From NCBI GenBank assembly GCA_003021045.1, contig PXRN01000024.1:73681-129319 (forward strand): a stretch of DNA of 55,639 nt, given 5' to 3'. This document shows positions 47,016 through 55,639 of this stretch, one piece after another. Under the pieces are notes generated by a model. That model had not been told where the DNA came from. It made no database searches and was given only the letters and a program-made list of their open reading frames with translations. The DNA comes from Halobacteriales archaeon QS_4_69_34. Lineage in GTDB: Archaea > Halobacteriota > Halobacteria > Halobacteriales > Halococcaceae. A program made the position numbers and the translations under genes. Within the stretch, counting starts at the first letter, position 1. Every line of letters begins with the position of its first letter.

Positions 47016-49349
47016 TCACTCGCGCCGACCGGCGTGACCGGGATAGTCGCGTTCGAAGCGCTCGGCGAGTTCGCCGGCGCTCACCTCGATCAGGACGGGC
47101 CGGCCATGCGGGCAGGCGTAGGGGTTCTCGCAGGCATCGAGCGCCGCCAGGAGGTCGATCACCGAGCCTTCCGACAGCGGGGTGTTGCCGGTGATGGCGG
47201 GGTAACACGCCAGATCCGCGAGCAGCGCGTCCGCGGCGCCCGCGACGGTCGCCGTGCCGGATCGGCCGGCGACGACCGTCGAGAGGGCGTCGCGCAACAG
47301 CTCGGGGTCGGCGGCGTCGGCGAGCAGCGACGGGACGGCCGTCACTCGAACCGCTCGTTCGCCGTCGGTTCCGTCGTCGACTCGCTCGACGTCGGTTCTC
47401 TCGCCGCTGCGCTCGCCATCGACTCTTCCGTCGCTCGCGTCCTCGTCCCCCTCGCCCCCGTCGCCTCCCACGAGCGAGGCGCGGAAGCCGAGTCGGGCGA
47501 GCGCGTCCTCGTACTCCCCGAACAGCGCCGCCTCCTCGGCCGTGAGGGCGATCCCGACGGGCTCGGCGAGCTCCTGTGTCGTCGACCCACCGGCGAACCG
47601 CTCGCGCAGGCGCTCGTAGTTGACCCGCTCGTCGGCCGCGTGCTGGTCGATCAACACGACGCCCTCGGGCGACTCGGCCACGACGTAGCTGTCGTGGAGC
47701 TGACCGAGCACGCGCAGCGGCGGCAGCCGATCGAACCGCTCCTCCCGGTCGAGCGACTCGCCGTCGAGCGTCGCCTGCTCGACCGGGCCGGTGAATCGCT
47801 GCGAGGGGTCCGCGTCGGTCGCGTCCGGTCCCGCGACGTGTCCGTTCGGTTCGTACGCCGTCGCCGGCCGGTCGCCCGCCCGTCGCTCCGCCGTCGCGTT
47901 CGCCGCGTCTCTTGGTCTGTCAAGCCTCGCCGTCGCTTCCCTCGGACCGTCGGGACCGTCGTCCGTGATTGGGGTTTCGGGTGAGCCGCCGTCTCCCGTC
48001 CCGGTTCGGTTCGCCGCCGTCTCCGCCGTGTGTGCCGTCTCTGCTCTCTCCGCCGCGTCCGTTCGATCGCTCCCGTCTGATCCGTCCCGCCTCGGTTCCG
48101 GATCGGCCTCCCGTTCCGGACTGACGTCCGTCTGGTCGGGGGCCGATCGCCCGCGCGGAGCCGACGAGCGGGGCAGGCCAGCGTCGAGCAGCGCCCGCTC
48201 GACCGCCGTACCGACCTGCTCGCGCACACCCGCCTCGTCGGCGAAGCGCACCTCGCGCTTCCGGGGGTGGACGTTCACGTCGACCGCGCCGCCGGGCAGG
48301 GAAAGGAAGAGCACGGCGAAGGGATAGCGGTCGGGGGCTAACTGCGTCCCGTAGGCCTCGATGGCCGCGTCGCGGACGGTCTTCGCGCGCACGTACCGGC
48401 CGTTGACGTAGGTCGAGACGTACTCCGGGCCCGCCCGCGTCGTCTCGGGGTGGCTGATCAATCCCCGAACTGCCGAGAGCGGCCCGTCGGGGAGGTCCGT
48501 GGGCGACGCGCTCACACCACCCGCCGGCGAGTCGCTCCCGTTCGCGCCGTCCCCGTTCGTATCGCCCGCACGTGCGGTGGCCACGACGGGCACCATCGCC
48601 TCGGCGACCTCGCGGCCGTAGACGGCCATCACCGTGCCCTTCAGATCCCCCTGCCCGGCGGTCGAGAACGTTTCCCGATCGTCGTGTTCGAGCGTCACCG
48701 CCACCTCGGGGTTCGCCAGCGCGTAGCCCGCCGTCACGCGGTTGATGTGGGCGAACTCCGTGCCCACTTGCGCGAGGTACTTCCGGCGCGCGGGCACGTT
48801 GTAGAAGACGTCCGCGACTTCGACGACGGTGCCCGCGGGACAGCCCGCCGCCTCGATGGCCTCGACCTCGCCGCCGGCCATCCGGAGCTCGGTACCCCGG
48901 TCGCTCCCGCGGGGCTTCGTCCTGATGACCAGCCGCGAGACCGCACCGATGGCCGAGAGCGCCTCGCCTCGAAACCCCAGACTCTCGACGCCGGCGTCGA
49001 GATCCGCGACACTCGAAATCTTGCTCGTGGTGTGTTTCTCGACGGCGGTCCGGACCTCGCTCTCGCTCATCCCGAGTCCGTCGTCGGCGACCCGAACTCT
49101 CCCGGTGCCGCCGCGCTCGACCGCCACCCGGATCCGCGTGGCGTCGGCGTCGAGGGCGTTCTCGACTAGCTCTTTCACCACCGAGGCGGGTCGCTCGACA
49201 ACCTCGCCCGCCGCGATGCGCTCGACGGTCGTCGGGTCGAGTCGGCGGATCGCCGGTCGGTCGTCGCCGTGGTCGCCGTCCCGACCGCCGCCAGCCCGGT
49301 CGTCGCCGCTCCGGCCGTCGCCCGTCCGGCCGTCGGCGTCGTCGCTCAC
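47016..49349 (-). CDS. mutL: DNA mismatch repair protein MutL
   Basis: The 777-residue protein starts at GTG 49349, which overlaps the mutS stop (GTGA). The N-terminal GHKL ATPase has ERIAAGEVVERPASVVKELV, DDGLGM and SLGFRGEALSAI. A low-complexity linker (about residues 385-535) follows. The C-terminal domain keeps the endonuclease motif DQHAADERVNYE (DQHAxxExxxxE, near residue 563) and ACPHGRP (near 746), so it is a nicking MutL. It works with MutS to direct repair. Archaea mostly lack MutS/MutL; haloarchaea are among the exceptions. Confidence 0.96.
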   Translation of the reverse strand: MSDDADGRTGDGRSGDDRAGGGRDGDHGDDRPAIRRLDPTTVERIAAGEVVERPASVVKELVENALDADATRIRVAVERGGTGRVRVADDGLGMSESEVRTAVEKHTTSKISSVADLDAGVESLGFRGEALSAIGAVSRLVIRTKPRGSDRGTELRMAGGEVEAIEAAGCPAGTVVEVADVFYNVPARRKYLAQVGTEFAHINRVTAGYALANPEVAVTLEHDDRETFSTAGQGDLKGTVMAVYGREVAEAMVPVVATARAGDTNGDGANGSDSPAGGVSASPTDLPDGPLSAVRGLISHPETTRAGPEYVSTYVNGRYVRAKTVRDAAIEAYGTQLAPDRYPFAVLFLSLPGGAVDVNVHPRKREVRFADEAGVREQVGTAVERALLDAGLPRSSAPRGRSAPDQTDVSPEREADPEPRRDGSDGSDRTDAAERAETAHTAETAANRTGTGDGGSPETPITDDGPDGPREATARLDRPRDAANATAERRAGDRPATAYEPNGHVAGPDATDADPSQRFTGPVEQATLDGESLDREERFDRLPPLRVLGQLHDSYVVAESPEGVVLIDQHAADERVNYERLRERFAGGSTTQELAEPVGIALTAEEAALFGEYEDALARLGFRASLVGGDGGEGDEDASDGRVDGERSGERTDVERVDDGTDGERAVRVTAVPSLLADAADPELLRDALSTVVAGRSGTATVAGAADALLADLACYPAITGNTPLSEGSVIDLLAALDACENPYACPHGRPVLIEVSAGELAERFERDYPGHAGRRE

Positions 49350-52150
49350 GGCTCCTCCCCGAGGCGGGACTGCCACTCCTGCACCCGCGAGAGCAGCTCG
49401 ATCGGTGGGGTTTCGTCCAGATCGGTGCCGGCGAGTTCGTCGAGGACGGTCTCGGTCTCGGGATCGAGCCGCGGGGCGTCGGCGTCGGTTGGCGCGTCTC
49501 CCACGCTGCCCTCGCCGCCGTCGGCGGCCGCCGTGTTCCCAGACGCACCCGCGCATTCGGCGTCAGTACGGAACTCGCCCGCGCCGAGGTCGAAGACGGC
49601 CTGCACGCTCTCGCCACCGCTACCTTTGGCCTCGATGGCTTCCTCCGCGCGGAGCCGTTCGAGCACGTCCCGCGAGCGCGCGACGACCGGATCGGGCACG
49701 CCCGCGAGGTCGGCGACGTACACGCCATACGAGCGGTCGGCGGGGCCCTCCCGCACCGTGCGCAGGAACGTTACCTCGCCGTCGCGCTCCTCGGCGGCGA
49801 CGTGGACGTTCCGTACGCGCTCCAAGCGCTCGGCCAATCCAGCGAGCTCGTGGTAGTGGGTGGCGAACATCGCCTTCGCGCGCACCTCGTTGTGGAGGTA
49901 CTCGGTGGCGGCCCACGCGATCGAGATGCCGTCGTAGGTCGCCGTGCCCCGGCCCACCTCGTCGAGGACCACCAGCGACTCGGCGGTCGCGGAGTGGAGG
50001 ATGTTGGCGAGCTCGGCCATCTCGACCATGAACGTCGAGCGCCCGCCGGCGAGCTCGTCGAGCGCGCCCACCCGCGTGTAGATACCGTCGACCGGCTCGA
50101 TCTCGGCCTCCCGCGCGGGCACGAAGCTGCCGATCTGGGCGAGCAGCGCGATCAGGGCCGTGCCCCGGAGGTAGGTCGACTTCCCGCTCATGTTCGGGCC
50201 CGTCACCACCAGAAACGAGCGCTCGTCGTCGAGACGCGCGTCGTTCGGGACGAACTCCGTCGTCCGCTCGACCACCGGATGCCGTCCCGCCTCGACGTCG
50301 AGGCCCGAATCGCCGAACGCCGGCCGCGTCCAGTCGTGCTTGCTCGCGTGGGTCGAAAGCGCCGCGTGGACGTCGACCGCCGCGAGCGCCCGACCCACGT
50401 CCTGGAGGAGCGCGGCCTCCCCCGCGACGCGCTCGCGCAGGTCGGCGAAGAGCTCGTATTCGAGCTCGCCGCGGCGCTCCTCGAGTTTCAGAACCATCCG
50501 CTCGCGCTCCTCCAGCTCCGCGGTGGTGTAGCGCTTGGCGTTTTTCAGCGTCTTGATCTCCTCGTAGCTCTCGGGGACGGCGTCCGTTTCCGATTTCCCG
50601 ACCTGGATGTAGTAGCCGTCCGTCCGGTTGCGGCCGGTCGAGAGGTGCGTGATTCCGTGCGTTCGCTTCTCGCGGGCTTGGAGGCCCTCGATCCACTCCA
50701 GGGCCGTCTCGTGCTCGTCGATCAGCTCGTCGAGCGTCGTGTCGTAGCCCCGCCGGAAGAGCCCCCCCTCCCGCACCGTCTTCGGGGGCTCCTCGACCAG
50801 CGCCGCGTCGAGCTCCCCGTGGAGGCGCTCGGCCGCCGCCCGATCGGGCCGCTCGACGATCTCGGCGAGCGGCGATGCCGCGAGCCGCTTTTCGTCCGTG
50901 ATCGCGTCGGCGATCCGGGGGAGGAGTGCGAGCGTGTCGCGGGCCCGGAGCAGGTCGCGTGCGTCGGCGCTCCCCGCGGTCGCCGCACTCGCCAGCCGTT
51001 CGGCGTCCGCGGCCTCGGCGAGCAGCTCGCGCAGCCGCTCGCGGGCGAGCGCGCGCTCGGCGAGCGCCGTGACACAGTCCAGCCGGCGATCGAGCGCCGC
51101 GACCGATCGCTGTGGGCGGGTCAAGCGCTCGCGGAGCAGCCGCCCGCCGGCGCTCGTGACGGTGTGGTCGATGGTTTCGAGCAGCGACGTTCCCCCCTCG
51201 CCCATCGGCTCCGCGAGTTCGAGGTTGCGCTGGGTGGTCGCGTCGAGCGCGACGCTTTCGTCCCCGCGGGCGGGCCGGAGGCGCGTCATCGACTCCCGGA
51301 CCCCGACGCCCGTCTCTTCGACGTAGGAAAGGACCGCCCCGGCCGCCCGAACTGCCTCGGAGGCGTCGTCGAGTCCAACGCTCTCGAGCGCACCCGTACC
51401 GAACTGCTCTTCGACCGCGTGCCGCGCCCGCCCCGGCGCGAAGGCGTCGGTCGCGTGCAGCGAGAGCGCACCCTCGTCCTCCCCGAGCGCGTCCAGCAGC
51501 GCATCGTCGGCCCTGATTTCGGGGCCCGGAAGCACCTCGACGGGTGCGAACCGGTAGATCTCGGTGAGCGCCGCCTCGCGACCCGCGACCGCGGTGGCGT
51601 GGAACCGGCCGGTCGTGACGTCCGCGAACGCGAGGCCGTAGGTCACCCCATCCACACCGTCCGTTCCGCCGGCATCGCTCGCGCCGCCCGCGCCGTCCGC
51701 GCTGCCCGTGTCGCTCCCGGCGGCCACAGGAGTCCCGGCGCTCCCGGTGTTTCCGGTCGCCTCGTCGGCTCCCGGCTCCCGGACCACGGCCGCGAGGTAG
51801 CGCGCCGCGGCCTCGGTGGCTTCGAGCAGCGTCCCGGGGGTGACGATCCGCTCGATCCGGCGCTCGTGACCGCCGTCGACCTCGTGCTGGTCGGCGACCG
51901 CAACGCGGTAGCCCCGCTCGATCAGCGCCTTCAGGTACGGCGTGAGCTCGGTGAGGGGGACGCCGGCCATCGGGTAGGACGAGCCGTGGGACGACTTCTG
52001 GGACACCTTGAGGTCGAGCTCTTCGCTCACGAGCTCGGCGTCCTCGGCGAAGAACTCGTAGAAATCGCCACATTGCATCGCCAACAGGTCCGCGTCGGTC
52101 TCGCCCTTGAGCGCGAGGTACTCCCCGACGATCCCCTCCGCCGTCGTCAT
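49346..52150 (-). CDS. mutS: DNA mismatch recognition ATPase MutS
   Basis: The 934-residue protein has the mismatch-binding GDFYEFF (Phe-x-Glu, near residue 30), the lever and clamp helices, and the ABC-type ATPase with TGPNMSGKSTYLR (near residue 648), LDEVGRGTATYDG and the ATHYHEL switch. An Ala/Gly/Asp insert near residues 125-165 and an acidic stretch before the C-terminal helix pair are haloarchaeal additions. Its stop overlaps the mutL GTG start. It binds mismatches and recruits MutL. The start is ATG 52150. Confidence 0.97.
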   Translation of the reverse strand: MTTAEGIVGEYLALKGETDADLLAMQCGDFYEFFAEDAELVSEELDLKVSQKSSHGSSYPMAGVPLTELTPYLKALIERGYRVAVADQHEVDGGHERRIERIVTPGTLLEATEAAARYLAAVVREPGADEATGNTGSAGTPVAAGSDTGSADGAGGASDAGGTDGVDGVTYGLAFADVTTGRFHATAVAGREAALTEIYRFAPVEVLPGPEIRADDALLDALGEDEGALSLHATDAFAPGRARHAVEEQFGTGALESVGLDDASEAVRAAGAVLSYVEETGVGVRESMTRLRPARGDESVALDATTQRNLELAEPMGEGGTSLLETIDHTVTSAGGRLLRERLTRPQRSVAALDRRLDCVTALAERALARERLRELLAEAADAERLASAATAGSADARDLLRARDTLALLPRIADAITDEKRLAASPLAEIVERPDRAAAERLHGELDAALVEEPPKTVREGGLFRRGYDTTLDELIDEHETALEWIEGLQAREKRTHGITHLSTGRNRTDGYYIQVGKSETDAVPESYEEIKTLKNAKRYTTAELEERERMVLKLEERRGELEYELFADLRERVAGEAALLQDVGRALAAVDVHAALSTHASKHDWTRPAFGDSGLDVEAGRHPVVERTTEFVPNDARLDDERSFLVVTGPNMSGKSTYLRGTALIALLAQIGSFVPAREAEIEPVDGIYTRVGALDELAGGRSTFMVEMAELANILHSATAESLVVLDEVGRGTATYDGISIAWAATEYLHNEVRAKAMFATHYHELAGLAERLERVRNVHVAAEERDGEVTFLRTVREGPADRSYGVYVADLAGVPDPVVARSRDVLERLRAEEAIEAKGSGGESVQAVFDLGAGEFRTDAECAGASGNTAAADGGEGSVGDAPTDADAPRLDPETETVLDELAGTDLDETPPIELLSRVQEWQSRLGEEP

Positions 52151-52603
52151 GTCCCTGTCGGAGCACCCGGGCGGCTAAAGCGCTGTGGGTGCGGACCGGA
52201 ACTGACCGGCGCGGCGGGAGCGAACGGTCGATCGGAGCGACGTCCGGACCGAGTGTCGGTCACACGAGAGACCGCCGCTCCGCACCGCCGCCACACCACA
52301 GGCCACACGCCTCCCAATCGATTCGCTCGCGCGAGCATTGCGCGCCGACCGAGCAGCGCACACGCCGCGCCGACCGCTGGACCGCCCAGCACCGACCATC
52401 CATCTCCCTCGCCCCGGCCGGCGAACCTCGCCTTCGCGCAGCTACTTCTCGGCGTCGTCGGCCGGCGCGCCGAAGGGACGCCGGCGGCCCGAGGCCCCTC
52501 CGAAATGGTCGTAGAACGGGACGAGCACTGCGGGGCCGGAGGGACCGCTCGGCGGCACCGGCCATCCGAACGAATATACGGCCGTCCGTCGACCGTGCGG
52601 GTA
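52151..52603. other. intergenic stretch between divergent mutS and sulfotransferase-like gene
   Basis: About 450 bp without a firm gene. On the minus strand a 38-codon ORF from GTG 52558 ends at 52442 (AVLVPFYDHFGGASGRRRPF); it shares the TATA region at 52573-52578 but has no recognised family. Nothing else stands out. Confidence 0.4.
52573..52578 (+). promoter_or_regulatory. TATA-like promoter element of the arylsulfotransferase-like gene
   Basis: AATATA lies about 28 bp upstream of GTG 52604 and favours that start over GTG 52595. Confidence 0.5.
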
Positions 52604-53944
52604 GTGAGACGCTCCAGGCTCCTCCTCCGGGCGGTCCTCGCGTCGCTGCTGGTGCTGTCGCTGGCCGGCACGGCCGCCGGCTACGCTTTCTGGGCGCTCG
52701 ACCGGGAGGGTGGCGGGACGGCGTTCGAGGTCGGCGAACGGGCGGCCCCGCCGGCGAACGGCACGACCGTCGTGACGACTAGCATGTACGGCAACGACTT
52801 CCTCGTCGCGTTCGCCCCGAACGGCACCGTCCGCTATTACAACGACAGCCGCGACATCTACGACGACGTCGACCCGAGCCCGGCGGGCGACGCGACGGTC
52901 ACCTACATGGCGACCGACCAGCGCGCGAACTGTCAGGCGACGGAACCGTGTAACGGAAACGTCGTCGAGCGCGTGAACCTCACCACCGGCGAGACCGAGG
53001 TGGTGTTCACCTGGAAGACCGCCGAGGCGCGCAACCACTGGCACGACGTCGACCGCATCGACGAGGACCGCTGGCTCGTCGCCGACATCGCGCTCGATCG
53101 CGCGTTCGTCTACAACACCTCCTCGGGGATCATCGAGTGGGAGTGGAGCGCCCAAGCGGACTTTCCCGTCACGGGCGGTGGGCTCTTTCCCGGCGACTGG
53201 ACCCACATCAACGACGTCGAACTGCTACCCGACGGTCGGGTCATGGTCAGCCTCCGCAACCAGGACTCGGTGGCGTTCGTCGACCGCGAGCGTGGCTACC
53301 AGCCCGGCTGGACCCTCGGCGAGGACGACAACCGCTCGGTCCTCTTCGAGCAACACAACCCCGACTACCTCCCGGGGGAGAACGCCGGTCCGGCGGTCGT
53401 CGTCGCCGACTCGGAGAACAACCGCATCGTCGAGTACGAGCGTGAGGACGGCTCGTGGAACCGGACGTGGCGCTGGAGCGACGTCGAGCTCCAGTGGCCC
53501 CGCGACGCCGACCGGCTCCCCGACGGGGACACACTCATCACCGACACCAACGGCGGCCGCGTGTTCGAGGTGAACGAATCGGGCGCGATCGTCTGGCAGG
53601 TCGACATGCAGGGAGCCTACGAGGCCGAGCGCCTCGGGACCGGTCCCGAGAGCGCCGGCGGCCCGACGGCGACGCGCGCGAACCTCGAATCCCGGACGGC
53701 GACGAGCGACGCTCCCGCCCGGGAGTCCTCGCTCGCCGGACCGGTCTACGAGGTCGCCGGCGTCTGGAAGGACCTCCTCCCGAGCATGGTCGTCAACCCG
53801 GTGCTCTACGTGCTGCCGGCGTGGGTCGGCTATCCCGAGCTGCTGGCCATCGTCTCGGGTCTGCTCGTCGCCGTGCTCTGGGGTGCCGTCGAGTTCCACT
53901 GGTCGGTCTGGTCGGTTCGCTCGCCGTTCGTCACGGAGGACTGA
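52604..53944 (+). CDS. arylsulfotransferase-like beta-propeller membrane protein
   Basis: The 446-residue protein starts at GTG 52604 with a signal anchor (LLLRAVLASLLVLSLAGTAAG). The outer part is a propeller of repeating strands: NHWHDVDRIDEDRWLVADI, THINDVELLPDGRVMVSLRN, VVVADSENNRIVEYERE and QWPRDADRLPDGDTLITDT, a pattern of the arylsulfotransferase (ASST) group. The C-terminus has one or two membrane helices (LLAIVSGLLVAVLWGAVEF). His in HWHDVD and HND-like positions may be the active site by analogy. Whether it really transfers sulfate is not known. Confidence 0.82.
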   Translation: MRRSRLLLRAVLASLLVLSLAGTAAGYAFWALDREGGGTAFEVGERAAPPANGTTVVTTSMYGNDFLVAFAPNGTVRYYNDSRDIYDDVDPSPAGDATVTYMATDQRANCQATEPCNGNVVERVNLTTGETEVVFTWKTAEARNHWHDVDRIDEDRWLVADIALDRAFVYNTSSGIIEWEWSAQADFPVTGGGLFPGDWTHINDVELLPDGRVMVSLRNQDSVAFVDRERGYQPGWTLGEDDNRSVLFEQHNPDYLPGENAGPAVVVADSENNRIVEYEREDGSWNRTWRWSDVELQWPRDADRLPDGDTLITDTNGGRVFEVNESGAIVWQVDMQGAYEAERLGTGPESAGGPTATRANLESRTATSDAPARESSLAGPVYEVAGVWKDLLPSMVVNPVLYVLPAWVGYPELLAIVSGLLVAVLWGAVEFHWSVWSVRSPFVTED

Positions 53945-54249
53945 TCGAGAGGGCTAACGGGGCCCGCTCACCGCTCGGATCGCCGGACGATCGAGGCGGG
54001 GGACCGCGGCCGGTACCGGTCGTACGGAGGCCGCGAAAGACCGTCTCCGAGCAGCCGTTCCGCGGACTCCACGCCGAACTCGCCGGCGGGACGAGAACGG
54101 CTCGGTGTCTTCGAGATGCACCGTTCTCTCGGCTACGTTCTCCGCTCTCAGTATGCTCGGCGGTAGCTGCCCGGGACACAGGAGTACGGCGAGACACGAC
54201 CGCTTGGATAGACCAAAGGTTCATTCCACGGGCGGGTGAACGTGAGACG
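53945..54249. other. intergenic stretch before the KaiC-like gene
   Basis: About 305 bp in which I find no gene, repeat or clear promoter apart from an AT-richer TTGGATAGACC some 40-45 bp upstream of ATG 54250. Confidence 0.4.
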
Positions 54250-54876
54250 ATGGCAACCCGTCTGCCGACCGGCATCGGCGTCCTCGATCAACGGCTGGGC
54301 GGCGGGATCCCGGCCGGTAGCGTCCTCGCGCTCACCGCGAGCCCCGACAGTCAGGCCGAGCTCATCCTCTACGAGCTCACCGCTGCCCGCGAGACGCTGT
54401 ATCTCACCCTCGACCGCTCCGAGTTCGCGCTCGCGGACGACCTCCGCCGAACGGCGGTCGAGACCGGCGATCCGCAGGTGCAGTACGTCGGCGGCGACGA
54501 TCCGATCGAGCACACCACCGAACTCGTCGAAACGTTGCCCGAGGCGTCCAACCTCGTCATCGACCCTCACTCGATCCTCGAACGGGTCGAACGCTCGCGG
54601 TACCTCGAGTTCGTCGCCCAGCTGCAGGCACAGGTCATCACCACGGACAGCCTCGCAGTGTTGCACTGTCTCGAGGGCCACGACGTGCCCGCCCTCCGGG
54701 ATCTCACCGAGCACGTGGCCGACGTCGTCTTTCGGCTCGAGACGAGCGTCGAGGGTGCACGGGTCGAGAACCGCCTCGCCGTGCCGAAGTTCCGCGGTGG
54801 TCGTGCGCTCACCGACACGATCAAGCTCGAGTTGCTCGATCGAGTCGAAATCGACACCAGCCGCGACATCGCGTGA
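54250..54876 (+). CDS. KaiC/RAD55-like protein without a P-loop
   Basis: The 208-residue protein opens like a KaiC/RadA-type ATPase (LPTGIGVLDQRLGGGIPAGSVLALTA), but the P-loop position reads ASPDSQAEL with no GK[ST]. The Walker B strand reads NLVIDPHSIL. Haloarchaeal regulators of this shape are often beside response regulators and are thought to act in signalling rather than recombination. A broken receiver domain lies just downstream, which fits. It is probably a non-hydrolysing fold relative. Confidence 0.78.
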   Translation: MATRLPTGIGVLDQRLGGGIPAGSVLALTASPDSQAELILYELTAARETLYLTLDRSEFALADDLRRTAVETGDPQVQYVGGDDPIEHTTELVETLPEASNLVIDPHSILERVERSRYLEFVAQLQAQVITTDSLAVLHCLEGHDVPALRDLTEHVADVVFRLETSVEGARVENRLAVPKFRGGRALTDTIKLELLDRVEIDTSRDIA

Positions 54877-54949
54877 GGACGTACTGGCCGATGGAGTCGA
54901 TCCTCCGACCACAGTATTCAGATGCATACACGCGAAATTTCCGGGGAGG

Positions 54950-55300
54950 CAGGCAATAACTGCCGGAGGGCTCGTCGACCCCGGCATCCGCCACCTTCGC
55001 AAACTCGCCGGCGACGGCTTCGAGGTGACCACGGCCGAAAGCGGGCGGACTGCACCGAACGCTTGGAGGCGGGACCGACAGCCCGCCTCGTGTTGCTCGA
55101 TGTCGTCACGCCAGGGAGACGGTTCGAGACGACCGAGACGGTGCGGACGGAGCTCGACGCGGACGTTCCTATCGTGGCGTTGACTGGAAGTGTCGACGAC
55201 GCGGCGATCGAGGGCCTGCTCGACGGCGGCGCGACCGACTACGTCACGAGGCCGCTGACGATGGGCGAGGTCGTCCCGTGCGTCCGGACTCCGTCGAGTG
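54950..55300 (+). pseudogene. broken response-regulator receiver domain
   Basis: One frame reads GLVDPGIRHLRKLAGDGFEV and TTAESGR to about 55045, matching the start of a CheY-like receiver though its acidic pocket is poor. The rest is in another frame: ERLEAGPTARLVLLDVVTPG (with the phospho-acceptor Asp in LLDV), DVPIVALTGSVDDAAIEGLL and GGATDYVTRPL, which has Arg-Pro-Leu where receivers have Lys-Pro-Phe. A frameshift near 55050 splits the domain and no good start is seen. It follows the KaiC-like gene. Confidence 0.7.
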
Positions 55301-55492
55301 ATCGTCGGCTTGGATCGGGAACCCCGAACCGCTCGCGCTCGCCGGTCCCCGTTCGGTGCCGTCGACGGCGCGCCCGGCAGGCGATACGGTCCCTCGGTAT
55401 ACCGGGTGACAGAACTGCGGAGCTTCTACTTCGCCGTTCGGGGACGGACGCTCGGTGGGGAAGTGCTACCTCGAAGAGCCGGCTCGGATGGA

Positions 55493-55639
55493 CTACTCGT
55501 GTTCGTCGAGCAGTCGGCGTGCGAGGCGAGGGAGCCGGCCGGCGTCGGCCTCCCGGAGGGACTCCGCGCCGAGCAGCAGGCGCAGTCGGGGGCGGCCGAC
55601 GTCGATAGGCACCTTCTCGGTGTCGATGAGCCCGGCCTC
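55493..55639 (-). CDS. C-terminal end of an unidentified protein (cut by window edge)
   Basis: The minus-strand frame from the edge to a TAG at 55493 reads EAGLIDTEKVPIDVGRPRLR, then LLLGAESLREADAGRLPRLA and RRLLDEHE. It has haloarchaeal coding character (acidic, GC-rich third positions) and no internal stop over 48 codons. The family cannot be told from this piece. Confidence 0.6.
   Translation of the reverse strand, partial: EAGLIDTEKVPIDVGRPRLRLLLGAESLREADAGRLPRLARRLLDEHE

Noticed and set aside
52442..52558. 38-codon minus-strand ORF ending GAPADDAEK between mutS and the sulfotransferase-like gene
   Set aside because: No family, no clear start signal and too short to support; mentioned only with the intergenic stretch.

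Overview
The window looks like chromosomal DNA of a halophilic archaeon (class Halobacteria). It is very GC-rich. The proteins are strongly acidic. Twin-arginine (Tat) signals outnumber Sec signals among exported proteins. Many genes have a TATA-like box 26-28 bp upstream of an ATG or GTG start, the usual sign of leaderless transcripts. Gene content (double-repeat EndA next to TrpS, haloarchaeal Dps-like protein, KatG, MutS/MutL, DUF11 surface proteins) agrees. I cannot name the genus. I see no rRNA, tRNA or CRISPR array.

Region 1 (1-11831) is the most unusual part. On the minus strand lie a GMC oxidoreductase (cut by the window edge) and its Tat-exported small subunit. Divergent from them is a five-gene plus-strand run with mostly 3-41 bp gaps: a Tat-exported MmgE/PrpD-type protein, a Tat-exported glucoamylase-like glycoside hydrolase, a second small subunit, a second GMC oxidoreductase and a Tat-exported AttH/CrtC-like lipocalin protein. 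Five of the seven proteins carry a C-terminal dockerin-like pair of calcium loops; one lacks it and one is cut off before its C-terminus can be seen. A sixth dockerin module, on an acidic secreted carrier, lies at 46406-46912. I read this as a candidate extracellular, dockerin-assembled set of enzymes; no cohesin partner is visible here.

Region 2 (11886-20456, minus strand) is an oligopeptide ABC transporter: a fused two-domain ATPase, a lipoprotein binding protein and two permeases, with cysE (serine acetyltransferase) overlapping the last permease and two small membrane proteins beyond. It includes a tiny overlapping ORF between the permeases and a frameshifted small membrane gene. Region 3 (20744-33597) holds lipA, a MATE exporter, a small membrane protein with a 21-bp in-frame repeat tail, a Ski2-like helicase, a PhoD-like phosphatase without signal peptide, a membrane-anchored surface protein, and the coupled endA-trpS pair.

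Region 4 (33598-38966) is an oxidative-stress and insertion area: katG, a 2Fe-2S ferredoxin and a Dps-like ferritin, interleaved with a decayed ferredoxin copy, two near-identical MITEs with IS26-like ends, a third possible MITE, and an AT-rich two-gene islet. One MITE split a small gene of the islet, leaving a perfect 8-bp target duplication; removing it on paper restores the reading frame.

Region 5 (39420-55639) holds a short-chain dehydrogenase, a PfkB-like protein lacking the catalytic Asp, a DUF11 surface protein with a decayed tandem neighbour, a membrane-bound winged-helix regulator, the secreted dockerin protein, the coupled mutS-mutL pair, an arylsulfotransferase-like membrane protein, a KaiC-like protein without a P-loop, a broken response regulator, and the end of an unidentified gene at the right edge.
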